Source of the DNA: Fen-1258 sp947085815
GTDB taxonomy: Bacteria; Bacteroidota; Ignavibacteria; Ignavibacteriales; Melioribacteraceae
Direction of reading: 5' to 3'
Assembly: GCA_947085815.1 (NCBI GenBank)
Contig: CAMTXU010000024.1
Span: forward strand, 7,027-71,026
Length of the DNA: 64,000 bases
In this document: piece by piece, positions 51,339 to 60,168 of the stretch
Layout of the letters: each line of letters starts with the position of its first letter
Numbering within the stretch: the first letter of the stretch is position 1
The notes under the pieces: generated by a model
Told to the model about the DNA's origin: nothing
The model's database searches: none
The model's input: only the letters and a program-made list of their open reading frames with translations
Position numbers and translations under genes: made by a program

Positions 51339-52604
51339 TTAGAACTCAAGAAGCTGCGCTAAATCTATTTTGCTAGAGTATTTTTCACTCTTGAAAGTCT
51401 CAATCATAGCTTCCATAGGAAAAACTTTACTGTAATTTAAGTAATACAATAGAGCGTACAACGAAACGTTTTTACTCGAAGTTTTACTTCTGAAATCGTG
51501 ATTAATAATTTTTGCTTCGGTTTCCGGCAGGGTTAAACTGATATCGCTGAATATAATTCCCTCTTTGGAATTTTTAATAGTAGAATATGAATAATCGAGC
51601 CCTTCTTCCGATGTTACAATTATTGCATCCATCTCAGCAGTTCCGGTATAAAAAATCTCGGTAGGAGAAATTATTATATCGGAAGAGGAGAAGCCAACTC
51701 CAACAGTAACCGGGTAACTTCCTTTTTTTGTTACATTCAATCCGGAAGCTATTGCGGCTTTAGCAAATAATTCTGCGGCGGTCTGAACTCCTTCACCCGC
51801 AGAACCACTAATAACTATTTTGACCGGTTTGGTAAGACTCGAACAATAATTGGTGGGGATAGAGTTTTTGCTGTCAATCAAAGAAGGTGTATCACTTCTA
51901 TATTCTGTCTTGAAGGTTTCAACATTTTGATCGACTAATATTTTTACTTCCAGACCGGCATCCTCCACAACATTTTTTAATTTCATTCCGGGATTAGATT
52001 TTACACCGTAGCTCGGGCAGATTTCCATGACTTCAACAAGTGAGAATCCTTTTTTTGAAAATGCCGATGAAAGCATAGCGGAAAAATCAGTAGTTGCAAT
52101 AACCCTGCTTACAAAAGCGGCACCAGCTAATGCGGCTATTTGGCATATATCATAGGCTTTTCGTTTTGTTCCATTATGAGCAATTGTAGTATTAAAACCG
52201 GATGGAGTAAATTCACTCGGCTGTCCGCCGGTCATTCCGTATAACATGTTATTATGGATAATAACAGTCATATCAAAATTATGATGAGCCGCGTCTATAA
52301 TATGCTGCATACCAATCGTAGCGCCGCCGTCTCCAATGAGAACAATAATTTTTTTATCGGGATTATTTAATCCGGCAGATATGCCCGAAGCCAGCGAGAC
52401 GGATCGTCCGTGTAATCCATGAATAGTGTGGGTTTTAAAACACTTATCAATTATTCCATGACAACCTATATCTGTAACTATGACGACATCATGAAGAGAA
52501 TAATTATTTTTTTGCAAAGCCATGTCAATGTTATTCGCGATTAAAGAATGACCGCAACCTTTACAAAACGGAAGTTCCCCTTCCTCTAAAAATTTTTTAA
52601 ACAT
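51339..52604 (-). CDS. 2-oxoacid:ferredoxin oxidoreductase, fused beta-gamma subunit
   Basis: A 421-residue protein. Residues about 1-230 form the thiamine-diphosphate-binding beta subunit, with FCKGCGH (Cys14, Cys17), DIGC (Cys48), GDGGATIGMQ and NNMLYGMTGGQ. Residues about 260-400 are a gamma domain (VKIVISGSAGEGVQTAAELFAKA). The gamma domain is more often separate or fused to alpha, so this order is unusual. It overlaps the alpha gene by 8 bases. No ferredoxin-like delta subunit is nearby. The substrate may be 2-oxoadipate, given the adjacent glutaryl-CoA dehydrogenase. Confidence 0.88.
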   Translation of the reverse strand: MFKKFLEEGELPFCKGCGHSLIANNIDMALQKNNYSLHDVVIVTDIGCHGIIDKCFKTHTIHGLHGRSVSLASGISAGLNNPDKKIIVLIGDGGATIGMQHIIDAAHHNFDMTVIIHNNMLYGMTGGQPSEFTPSGFNTTIAHNGTKRKAYDICQIAALAGAAFVSRVIATTDFSAMLSSAFSKKGFSLVEVMEICPSYGVKSNPGMKLKNVVEDAGLEVKILVDQNVETFKTEYRSDTPSLIDSKNSIPTNYCSSLTKPVKIVISGSAGEGVQTAAELFAKAAIASGLNVTKKGSYPVTVGVGFSSSDIIISPTEIFYTGTAEMDAIIVTSEEGLDYSYSTIKNSKEGIIFSDISLTLPETEAKIINHDFRSKTSSKNVSLYALLYYLNYSKVFPMEAMIETFKSEKYSSKIDLAQLLEF

Positions 52605-53718
52605 ATTTCATAACTTCTTTAATGATAGAATTAGGATTGATCATTGCACCGAAATCATTAACGCCGGAAACATTGGCTCCGGAGCCGTGGCCGAAAAGTA
52701 TTTGTCTATACTGACCCGTTAAATTTTCTTCGGCAACAATTATATGTTCATATTTTGCGCAAACATCAAAGTAAATTTGCGGAATAGGTAGAATAGTTTG
52801 GGCAATTAATAAAGAAACATTTTTACCTTCTGCCCGCAGATTAAATACGGCTTCTTTCGCAGCCAGGGCGGTGATGCCATATGAAATTAAAAGAACCTTT
52901 GCACCGGGCTCTTCATCCAATTCGTAAAAACTATAATCAGCCATGTTTCTGATATTCTTAAAATGTAACCGCTTGGAATTATTTAATGCTTCCACCGTGC
53001 TGTTCTGGATTATTCCTCTTTGGTTATGAGTTGAAGAAGTTATTCGTACCTGGTAATTTTCGCTTGCCAACGGAAGAAATGCCGGAACAAGATCCTTTTC
53101 CGCTTTATAAGGTATGTATGGCTCATCATTTTCATAATACGTTCTTTCAATTTTAGAGATGCTGCTTAATTGCTCAACATCAAGACTTACTTTAGTCATC
53201 ATTTCTTCTTTTGAAGTGAGAATTACAACCGGTGTTCTATGCTTCACCGAAAATTCAACTGTCTTAGCGGAAAGATTCCAACAATCAAATGAATTATAAA
53301 AATTAAATACAGGTAAAGACATTCCGCCAGAAATCATTCCGTTCAACAAAGCAAGATCTCCTTGCGCGCCGGTTGTTGCCGTACCTGTTGCAGGACCTAA
53401 CCGCTGAACAAGAATTATTATCATCGGCAGTTCCATCATGTAAGCCATATTGATACTTTCTATCATCAAGGCAAAACCGGGAAAGGATGTTGCAGTAACA
53501 GGAATTTTACCAATGGCGGAAAAACCGCTCATCCACTGAAGAGTGGTTATTTCATCCGGAGCCGCCATAAAAATCGGGAAGCGTGCAGAAGCGTATTGGT
53601 AAAGTAAATTTGCCGGCGTTATAGGATAACCAATAAATACATCAGCACCGGCTTTTGCCAGAGCCTCAATTGCAATTTTTGAATTGTCCGTGAATATTAT
53701 ACTCTTATTTTTACCCAT
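52597..53718 (-). CDS. 2-oxoacid:ferredoxin oxidoreductase, alpha subunit
   Basis: A 373-residue alpha subunit of the KorA/VorB type that binds the pyrimidine side of thiamine diphosphate. Visible features are GYPITPANLLYQYASARF near residue 35, SFPGFALMIESINMAY, and RLGPATGTATTGAQGDL near 110-127. A C-terminal transketolase-like domain follows (VLLISYGITALAAKEAV). With the downstream beta-gamma gene it makes a complete oxoacid oxidoreductase that would pass electrons to ferredoxin. The start is ATG. It is divergent from gcdH, with 223 bp between. Confidence 0.89.
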   Translation of the reverse strand: MGKNKSIIFTDNSKIAIEALAKAGADVFIGYPITPANLLYQYASARFPIFMAAPDEITTLQWMSGFSAIGKIPVTATSFPGFALMIESINMAYMMELPMIIILVQRLGPATGTATTGAQGDLALLNGMISGGMSLPVFNFYNSFDCWNLSAKTVEFSVKHRTPVVILTSKEEMMTKVSLDVEQLSSISKIERTYYENDEPYIPYKAEKDLVPAFLPLASENYQVRITSSTHNQRGIIQNSTVEALNNSKRLHFKNIRNMADYSFYELDEEPGAKVLLISYGITALAAKEAVFNLRAEGKNVSLLIAQTILPIPQIYFDVCAKYEHIIVAEENLTGQYRQILFGHGSGANVSGVNDFGAMINPNSIIKEVMKYV

Positions 53719-53941
53719 ATGATTAACGATTATTCATTAAATATTATTGGTTAGTAAAGTCACTCTTAATCAAAAAAAGGAAAAAAATAAATATTCCTCC
53801 GTAAAAGTATAAAAAAGTGAACTAAATATTTTCATATCTTTGGGAAGAAAATTTTTCTGATTTATGAACTTTTTTGATTTCATAATCAGATTATTATTCT
53901 CATAAAAAAAAGCAATATCAAAAACAAACTTCGGAACAGTT

Positions 53942-55123
53942 ATGGCAAGCACAATTCAGTACAATCCACCGGATCATTATTTAGTAGACGAACTTTTTAC
54001 GGTGGAACAAAAAATGGTTAGAAGCACGATACGTGAATGGGTTAATGATTCTGTAAAACCGATTATTGAAGATTATTGTAACAAAGCAAAATTTCCGATG
54101 CACCTTGTAAAAGAGATGGGAGAGATCGGCGCGTTTGGTCCATTCATTCCCTCCGAATACGGTGGCTCGGATTTGGACCACGTATCATATGGTTTAATTA
54201 TGCAGGAACTTGAACGGGGCGATTCCGGAATTCGCTCTATGGCTTCAGTGCAGACTTCACTTGTGATGTATCCAATTTACACTTTTGGAAGTGAAGAGCA
54301 GAGAAAAAAATATTTACCTCGTCTTGCAACAGGAGAAATTATCGGCTGCTTCGGTTTGACAGAGCCTGATTTCGGATCCGATCCGGGCGGAATGGCAACA
54401 AAAGTGAAAGATATGGGAGATCATTATTTATTAAACGGCGCTAAAATGTGGATCACTAATTCTTCAATAGCTGATATTGCTGTTGTCTGGGCTAAAGATG
54501 AAAATGGCATCGTACGGGGAATGATAGTCGAAAAAGATTGGACCGGATATTCGGCTCCCGAAACACATGGAAAATGGTCTTTAAGAGCAAGTGTTACCGG
54601 TGAACTTGTTTTTGATAATGTAAAAGTTCCTAAGGAAAATGTTCTTCCAAACATTGAAGGATTGAAAGGACCTTTGAAGTGTTTAAGCTCGGCAAGATAT
54701 GGAATTGCCTGGGGCGCTCTTGGTGCTGCAATGGATTGTTACGATGCCGCATTAAGATATTCATTAGAAAGAAAACAATTTGGAAAACCGATAGGTTCGT
54801 TTCAGTTGCAGCAGAAAAAATTAGCCGAAGCTGTAACAGAAATTACAAAAGCTCAACTTCTTGCCTGGCGTTTGGGTGTTCTAAAAAATGAAGGTAAAGC
54901 TACTGCGGCGCAAATTTCTATGGCTAAAAGAGATAATGTTGCAATGGCTCTTAATATTGCAAGAGAGACACGCCAAATTTTAGGAGCGATGGGCATTACT
55001 AATGACTACCCGATGATGCGCCACATGATGAATCTCGAATCTGTAATTACCTACGAAGGAACACATGATATTCATCTTCTCATTACCGGTCATGAGATTA
55101 CGGGTTTACAGGCATACCGCTAA
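53942..55123 (+). CDS. Glutaryl-CoA dehydrogenase-like acyl-CoA dehydrogenase
   Basis: A 393-residue flavoprotein that matches glutaryl-CoA dehydrogenases closely: SGIRSMASVQTSLVMYPI with the substrate-binding Arg, CFGLTEPDFGSDPGGM, SLERKQFGKPI, and the catalytic Glu in TYEGTHDIH. GCDH converts glutaryl-CoA to crotonyl-CoA and CO2. GGA precedes the ATG by 5-6 bases. A TATCTTTG box lies about 100 bp upstream without a clear partner box. It faces the 2-oxoacid oxidoreductase genes. Confidence 0.9.
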   Translation: MASTIQYNPPDHYLVDELFTVEQKMVRSTIREWVNDSVKPIIEDYCNKAKFPMHLVKEMGEIGAFGPFIPSEYGGSDLDHVSYGLIMQELERGDSGIRSMASVQTSLVMYPIYTFGSEEQRKKYLPRLATGEIIGCFGLTEPDFGSDPGGMATKVKDMGDHYLLNGAKMWITNSSIADIAVVWAKDENGIVRGMIVEKDWTGYSAPETHGKWSLRASVTGELVFDNVKVPKENVLPNIEGLKGPLKCLSSARYGIAWGALGAAMDCYDAALRYSLERKQFGKPIGSFQLQQKKLAEAVTEITKAQLLAWRLGVLKNEGKATAAQISMAKRDNVAMALNIARETRQILGAMGITNDYPMMRHMMNLESVITYEGTHDIHLLITGHEITGLQAYR

Positions 55124-55152
55124 TGGCATTCTTTTCGACCAAGATAATTATT

Positions 55153-55256
55153 AGAGGTTGTCTCAAATGTAATGTTTTATAATAGAATAGCCCACGGATG
55201 ACGCAGATAAAGCAGATTTTCGCAGATTATTTATTTGAATAATTACTTTTGAGACA
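55153..55256. repeat. Terminal-inverted-repeat element, family C, with family A relic inside
   Basis: The ends AGAGGTTGTCTCAAA (55153-55167) and TTTGAGACA (55248-55256) are inverted and match the outer repeat of the element at 21396-21532. The inside holds AATAGAATAGCCC and GCAGATAAAGCAGATTTTCGC, related to family A. It fills the gap between the convergent gcdH-like and rmuC genes. Confidence 0.65.
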
Positions 55257-55265
55257 GATTCTTTT

Positions 55266-56552
55266 TTATTCAAGCAAACCTGATTGCTTTGATGAAGGTA
55301 GTTCTTGAACATCTTTAAGTTGTCTCTCAATCTTTCGAGAAGATTTTGCCGCGTCATCAATAGTGTTACTTGCTTCTTGCAGTTTCTTCTGTGTCTTTTC
55401 GAGAATATCACCGAACTTTCCAAACTCGGATTTTACACCGCCAAGAATTTTCCAAACTTCGCTCGATCTTTTTTCAATCGCTAAAGTCCTAAATCCCATC
55501 TGCAAACTATTGAGCAATGCGGCTAAAGTTGTCGGTCCGGAGACTACAACACGGAACTCACGTTGTAAAAATTCCGCTAATCCGGGACGGCGCAATACCT
55601 CGGCATATAATCCTTCGATCGGTAAGAACATTATCGCAAAATCTGTAGTGTGAGGCGGATCCAGATATTTTTCAGCTATCTTCTTTGCCTCACCTTTGAT
55701 GCGTGTTTCAATTGCCTTATTCGCTTCATTGATGGCAACAATATTTGCCAGATCTTGAGCATCAAGTAATCTCTGATAATCTTCCACCGGAAACTTTGCA
55801 TCTATAGGTAACCATACAATTTCACTTTTTACTAAATCCCGGCCCGGAAGTTTAATTCCTATCTCAACACGATCGCTGCTTCCTTTTTTAGTGATAACAT
55901 TTTTCTCGTATTGCTCTGGTGTTAGAATTTGATCTATCAAGTTCTCTAATTGTATTTCACCCCAACCACCGCGAGTTTTTACATTAGTCAAAACATTTTT
56001 GAGATCGCCAACTCCGCGCGCCAGTTCCTGCATGTCGCCTAAACCTTTGTAGACTTGTTCAAGCCGATCACTAACAAGCTTAAATGATTCGCCGAGACGC
56101 TTCTCCAGCGTCTCATGTAATTTTTCGTCGACTGTCAATCTCATCTCTTCCAATTTCTTCTCATTCTTATCCTGTATTTCTTTCAATTGAGATTCAACTT
56201 TTTCTTGAAGTTTATCAAATTTCTGCTCGTTCACTTGAGTGAGAGTGTTCATCTGCTTTGCAAAGAGATCAAGCTGGTTTTTTTGTCCCTTCGAAATTTC
56301 TCCTATGGTATTTGATATCTGTTCGCCAAGTTTTAGAATCGACTCGTTAACTTCTACACGCTGTGCTTTATTGTTATTTGAAGTTTCCTCTCTATTACGA
56401 GCAATTTCATCTCGGAACGATCTGTCCAACTTTTCAAATTCACTTTTCAAAACAGTATCATTCCCGGTTGAAAGTTTTTTATTCATCATAAAAAAGAAAA
56501 TGATAACGGATAATAGAATTAGGATTGAGAGTGCCAGCAAGATTTCATTCAT
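55266..56552 (-). CDS. rmuC: DNA recombination protein RmuC
   Basis: A 428-residue RmuC homologue: one N-terminal membrane span (ILLALSILILLSVIIFFFMM), a long coiled coil (about 40-160), and the conserved nuclease-like domain (about 190-390) with GGWGEIQLENLI, VWLPIDAKFPVEDY, PPHTTDFAIMFLPIEGLYAEV and VSGPTTLAALLNSLQMGF. RmuC limits recombination between inverted repeats, which is notable in a repeat-rich genome, though no link is shown. It is convergent with gcdH and divergent from the acylase gene. Confidence 0.94.
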   Translation of the reverse strand: MNEILLALSILILLSVIIFFFMMNKKLSTGNDTVLKSEFEKLDRSFRDEIARNREETSNNNKAQRVEVNESILKLGEQISNTIGEISKGQKNQLDLFAKQMNTLTQVNEQKFDKLQEKVESQLKEIQDKNEKKLEEMRLTVDEKLHETLEKRLGESFKLVSDRLEQVYKGLGDMQELARGVGDLKNVLTNVKTRGGWGEIQLENLIDQILTPEQYEKNVITKKGSSDRVEIGIKLPGRDLVKSEIVWLPIDAKFPVEDYQRLLDAQDLANIVAINEANKAIETRIKGEAKKIAEKYLDPPHTTDFAIMFLPIEGLYAEVLRRPGLAEFLQREFRVVVSGPTTLAALLNSLQMGFRTLAIEKRSSEVWKILGGVKSEFGKFGDILEKTQKKLQEASNTIDDAAKSSRKIERQLKDVQELPSSKQSGLLE

Positions 56553-56669
56553 AATTTCACCAATGATTTAGGAGTTGGGCAGAATTGCATGGGCTTATTT
56601 ATTAAATATTTTGTTATTCAGCAAATCATTTATTTCATAAATTTAGAAAGTAATTCTTGGAAAGCATAA

Positions 56670-59135
56670 ATGAGCACTTGGAAAAAAAATGTAATTAGTA
56701 TTTCTGTATCGTTGATAGTAATTGTACTGGTCATTTTTTCACTCTCCTTTTTCATGCTGAAAAAATCTTTACCCCAATATAATGGTGAAAAAAATGTTAA
56801 GGGACTGCACAGCATCGTTGATATTTATCGAGATGCCTTCGCAATACCATTAATTAAAGCAAGAGACGATGAAGACGCCGCATTTGCGCTCGGATATGTT
56901 CATGCTCAGGAACGGTTGTTTCAGATGGATATTGCCCGGAGAGCAGGTGAGGGAAGGTTAAGTGAAGTGCTCGGTATAAAGACAATCCCTGTCGATCAAA
57001 TGTTTCGTACAGTTGGCATCTACAAAAATGTGAAGTCGAATTATGATAAGCTCAATCCTCTTTCAAAAAAAATATTGGAGGCGTATTCAAAAGGTGTAAA
57101 TGCTTTTATTAAAGAAGCAAAGGGGAAATATCCGGTTGAATTTGATGTTCTCGGTTACGATCCTTATCCATGGAAGCCAGAGCATAGTTTGATAATTGCG
57201 AAATTGATGGGGTGGGAACTAAATATAAGCTGGTGGACGGATATAACATTCTCACAACTCGTTCAAAAATTTGGCGCTGAGAGAGCTAAAGAGCTTTTGC
57301 CAAATTTTCCCGAAAATTCACCGACAATTATTCCATCAAGCATCAAAGGGTTTGCGGCAATTAAAAACGACCTGATAAAAATTGATCAGCAGTTCAGAGA
57401 GTTGACCGGATTTGTAGGCACTCATATAGGATCTAACAATTGGGTCATCAATGGAAAAATGTCCGCCTCCGGAAAACCGATAATTGCAAATGATCCGCAT
57501 TTAGCATTCACTGCGCCGGGCAGATGGTTCTTTGTGATGATACGCAGCGGGGATTGGAACGCAGAGGGATTTACAATTCCCGGGTTACCTGCAATTGTAA
57601 TTGGGAAAAATCAGAACATAGCATGGGCAATGACGAATGTAATGGCAGACGATGCCGATTTTTACATTGAGAAAATTGATTCAGCCGGTAAAAATTATTT
57701 TCTCAACGGAGCCTGGCGGCAATTGAATATTGAGAAAGATACAATTCAGGTTAAAGATTCTTCTAATGTTATTTTTGAGATAAGGCATTCACATAGGGGA
57801 CCAATCATAACTGATATTCATACTTATAAAACTCTCTATCCCAACATAGGAATTAAAACAGCGCAGATGAGTATGCGTTGGACCGGACAAGAATTTAGTG
57901 ATGAAATGTTTGCGGCAATATCTATCAATAAATCTAAAAACTGGAATGAGTTTGGGAAAGCTGTTCAGTACTTTACCTTACCCGGGCAAAACTTTGTTTA
58001 CGGTGATAAGAACGGAAATATTGGTTACATCTGCGCGGCAAAACTTCCAATCCGTTCATTCAACAGTCCAACTCTAATCTATGACGGAACAACAGATGCG
58101 AATGATTGGAAAGGATTTGTACCGTATGAGGAGATGCCAAAATTATTCAATCCACCCCAAAACTATATAGCTTCTGCCAACAACAAAACGATAATGAATT
58201 TCAAGTATCACATTTCGAATATTTGGGAACCATCATCACGCATCGAAAGAATAACAGAATTACTTAACTCAAAACCGATTCAATCCAAAGAAGATTTTAA
58301 AAAATATCAGAATGATTTTGTATCACCCTATGCCAGAATAATTACACGTTATATTACTTCCGCGTTTGATAACGTAAAGATTACGGATAAAAATCTTAAA
58401 ATTGCTCTCGAACTTTTTAGAAATTGGGATTACGAGATGAGCGCGAGAAGTCAAGTTCCAACTATTTATACCCGCTTCTTGCACAACCTGATTAAAAATA
58501 TTTTTAATGATGAGATGGACGATGATCTGCTGAAAGAGTATGTATTTATTGCAAACGTGCCTTACCGGATAATACCCAAAATGCTGGATGAGAATAATTC
58601 TTCTTTTTTTGATGACGTACTTACTCTTCAAATCGAAACACGTGACGTTATCATAAGAAAAAGTTTGGTTGATGCTCTTTCCCAACTTGAAAAAAATTAT
58701 GGAATGGAAATTGCAAATTGGCAATGGGGTCAAATTCATAAAGTAACTTTCAAGCATATGTTTCATGATGTTTCTCCATTGATTGATAAACTCATTAATA
58801 TCGGTCCATTTAGTATAGGTGGTGATGGAACGACTATCTTTAACACAGAGTATTCATTTCCAGAACTATTTGAACAGACTACCGATTTGACTAAACAGTA
58901 TCGCTCGGAACCTTATTCAAATATTCTCGGTCCTTCGATGCGTTACATTTTTGATTTCGCGGATCCCGATCATCTTGAGTTTATCCTTCCTACAGGTCAG
59001 TCCGGGCATTTTATGAGCAGTCATTACAAAGATATGAGCGGTATGTGGCTGAAAGGAAAATACATCAAACTCTCTTTATTAGAAGATGAGTTCATTAAAT
59101 CATCAAAAAAAGTTTTGAGACTGAATCCTGAATAA
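56670..59135 (+). CDS. Penicillin acylase family Ntn-hydrolase
   Basis: An 821-residue exported amidase precursor with an N-terminal membrane or signal anchor (about 10-30). The alpha part has ALGYVHAQERLFQMDIARR. The new N-terminus after self-cleavage is Ser255 in GSNNWVINGK, followed by the oxyanion region IANDPHL and an FTIPGLPAIVIGKNQNIAWAMTNV stretch (about positions 57570-57645) typical of the family. Substrates could be N-acyl-homoserine lactones, acyl amino acids or beta-lactams; the sequence does not decide. It is probably periplasmic and transcribed alone. Confidence 0.9.
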   Translation: MSTWKKNVISISVSLIVIVLVIFSLSFFMLKKSLPQYNGEKNVKGLHSIVDIYRDAFAIPLIKARDDEDAAFALGYVHAQERLFQMDIARRAGEGRLSEVLGIKTIPVDQMFRTVGIYKNVKSNYDKLNPLSKKILEAYSKGVNAFIKEAKGKYPVEFDVLGYDPYPWKPEHSLIIAKLMGWELNISWWTDITFSQLVQKFGAERAKELLPNFPENSPTIIPSSIKGFAAIKNDLIKIDQQFRELTGFVGTHIGSNNWVINGKMSASGKPIIANDPHLAFTAPGRWFFVMIRSGDWNAEGFTIPGLPAIVIGKNQNIAWAMTNVMADDADFYIEKIDSAGKNYFLNGAWRQLNIEKDTIQVKDSSNVIFEIRHSHRGPIITDIHTYKTLYPNIGIKTAQMSMRWTGQEFSDEMFAAISINKSKNWNEFGKAVQYFTLPGQNFVYGDKNGNIGYICAAKLPIRSFNSPTLIYDGTTDANDWKGFVPYEEMPKLFNPPQNYIASANNKTIMNFKYHISNIWEPSSRIERITELLNSKPIQSKEDFKKYQNDFVSPYARIITRYITSAFDNVKITDKNLKIALELFRNWDYEMSARSQVPTIYTRFLHNLIKNIFNDEMDDDLLKEYVFIANVPYRIIPKMLDENNSSFFDDVLTLQIETRDVIIRKSLVDALSQLEKNYGMEIANWQWGQIHKVTFKHMFHDVSPLIDKLINIGPFSIGGDGTTIFNTEYSFPELFEQTTDLTKQYRSEPYSNILGPSMRYIFDFADPDHLEFILPTGQSGHFMSSHYKDMSGMWLKGKYIKLSLLEDEFIKSSKKVLRLNPE

Positions 59136-59201
59136 AATCATTAATGATCCAAGAAGTTATCTGAAAAAATATTAAATTCGTCTCGAACAATATGGACGGC
59201 A

Positions 59202-60155
59202 ATGAAAGTAATTGAGCATCTCGAAAAAGCGAAGAACACACTAATTAGTTTTGAAATCATCCCTCCCAAACGGGGCGGAAATATAAAACAACTTTTAGAA
59301 GTACTTGAGGATATCGTTAAATACAATCCTCCGTTTATTGATATTACAAGTCATGCAGCGGAAGTAATTTTTGAAGAAACCACCAGCGGCGGAATGCAGA
59401 TGAAAATAAAACGCAAACGCCCCGGTACTCTTGGTATCTGTGCTCTAATTCAAAACAAGTACAACATTGATGCGGTGCCTCACGTTTTATGTACCGGCTT
59501 TACACGGGAGGAGACTGAGGATTTTCTTATTGAACTTCATTACTTGGGAATTGATAACGTTCTGGCGATACGCGGTGATGACAGCGAATATAAAAAGCCT
59601 CTCAAATTTGGGCGCAGTATAAATGAGTACGCGGTTGATTTAATATCACAATTGAACTCGATCAACAAAGGTAAATATCTTGAGGAAGGATTATTGGATG
59701 CCCAGCCGATGGATTTTTGCGTAGGTACCAGCGGTTATCCTGAAAAGCATTTTGAAGCTCCCAACTTGATCACTGATATCAGACATACCAAAACTAAAAT
59801 TGAGGCGGGTGCCTCATACTTAGTAACTCAAATGTTTTACAACAACAAATCGTATTTCGAATATGTAGATCTGTGCCGCAAAGAGGGAATAAATGTCCCG
59901 ATCATCCCCGGATTGAAAATCATTACATCTAAAGCGCATGTTAAAACATTACCAAAGAATTTTTATATAGATATTCCTCAAGAGCTTGCCGCCGAAATTG
60001 AAACAGCAAAACCGGAACATGTTCTTGAGATTGGTGTTAATTGGACAGCGAAACAGGTGGAAGAATTATTAAATAAAAATGTTCCGGCAATTCATTTTTA
60101 CATAATGCAGACATCAACGCCTATAAAAATGCTAATGAATAAACTTAATATATGA
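59202..60155 (+). CDS. metF: Methylenetetrahydrofolate reductase
   Basis: A 317-residue flavoprotein that reduces methylene-THF to methyl-THF for methionine synthesis. Visible features are the N-terminal SFEIIPPKRGGN, DITSHAAEV, HVLCTGFTREETEDFL, NVLAIRGDD, FCVGTSGYPEKH, and YLVTQMFYNN with VPIIPGLKII. The length is slightly above E. coli MetF. It begins 66 bp after the acylase and is followed 13 bp later by an oxidoreductase on the same strand. No folate-pathway neighbours are present. Confidence 0.95.
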   Translation: MKVIEHLEKAKNTLISFEIIPPKRGGNIKQLLEVLEDIVKYNPPFIDITSHAAEVIFEETTSGGMQMKIKRKRPGTLGICALIQNKYNIDAVPHVLCTGFTREETEDFLIELHYLGIDNVLAIRGDDSEYKKPLKFGRSINEYAVDLISQLNSINKGKYLEEGLLDAQPMDFCVGTSGYPEKHFEAPNLITDIRHTKTKIEAGASYLVTQMFYNNKSYFEYVDLCRKEGINVPIIPGLKIITSKAHVKTLPKNFYIDIPQELAAEIETAKPEHVLEIGVNWTAKQVEELLNKNVPAIHFYIMQTSTPIKMLMNKLNI

Positions 60156-60168
60156 GCAACGGAGAAAG

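Noticed and set aside
55163..55423. Frame crossing the end of rmuC
   Set aside because: It is out of frame with rmuC and reads through a repeat element. rmuC itself ends normally.
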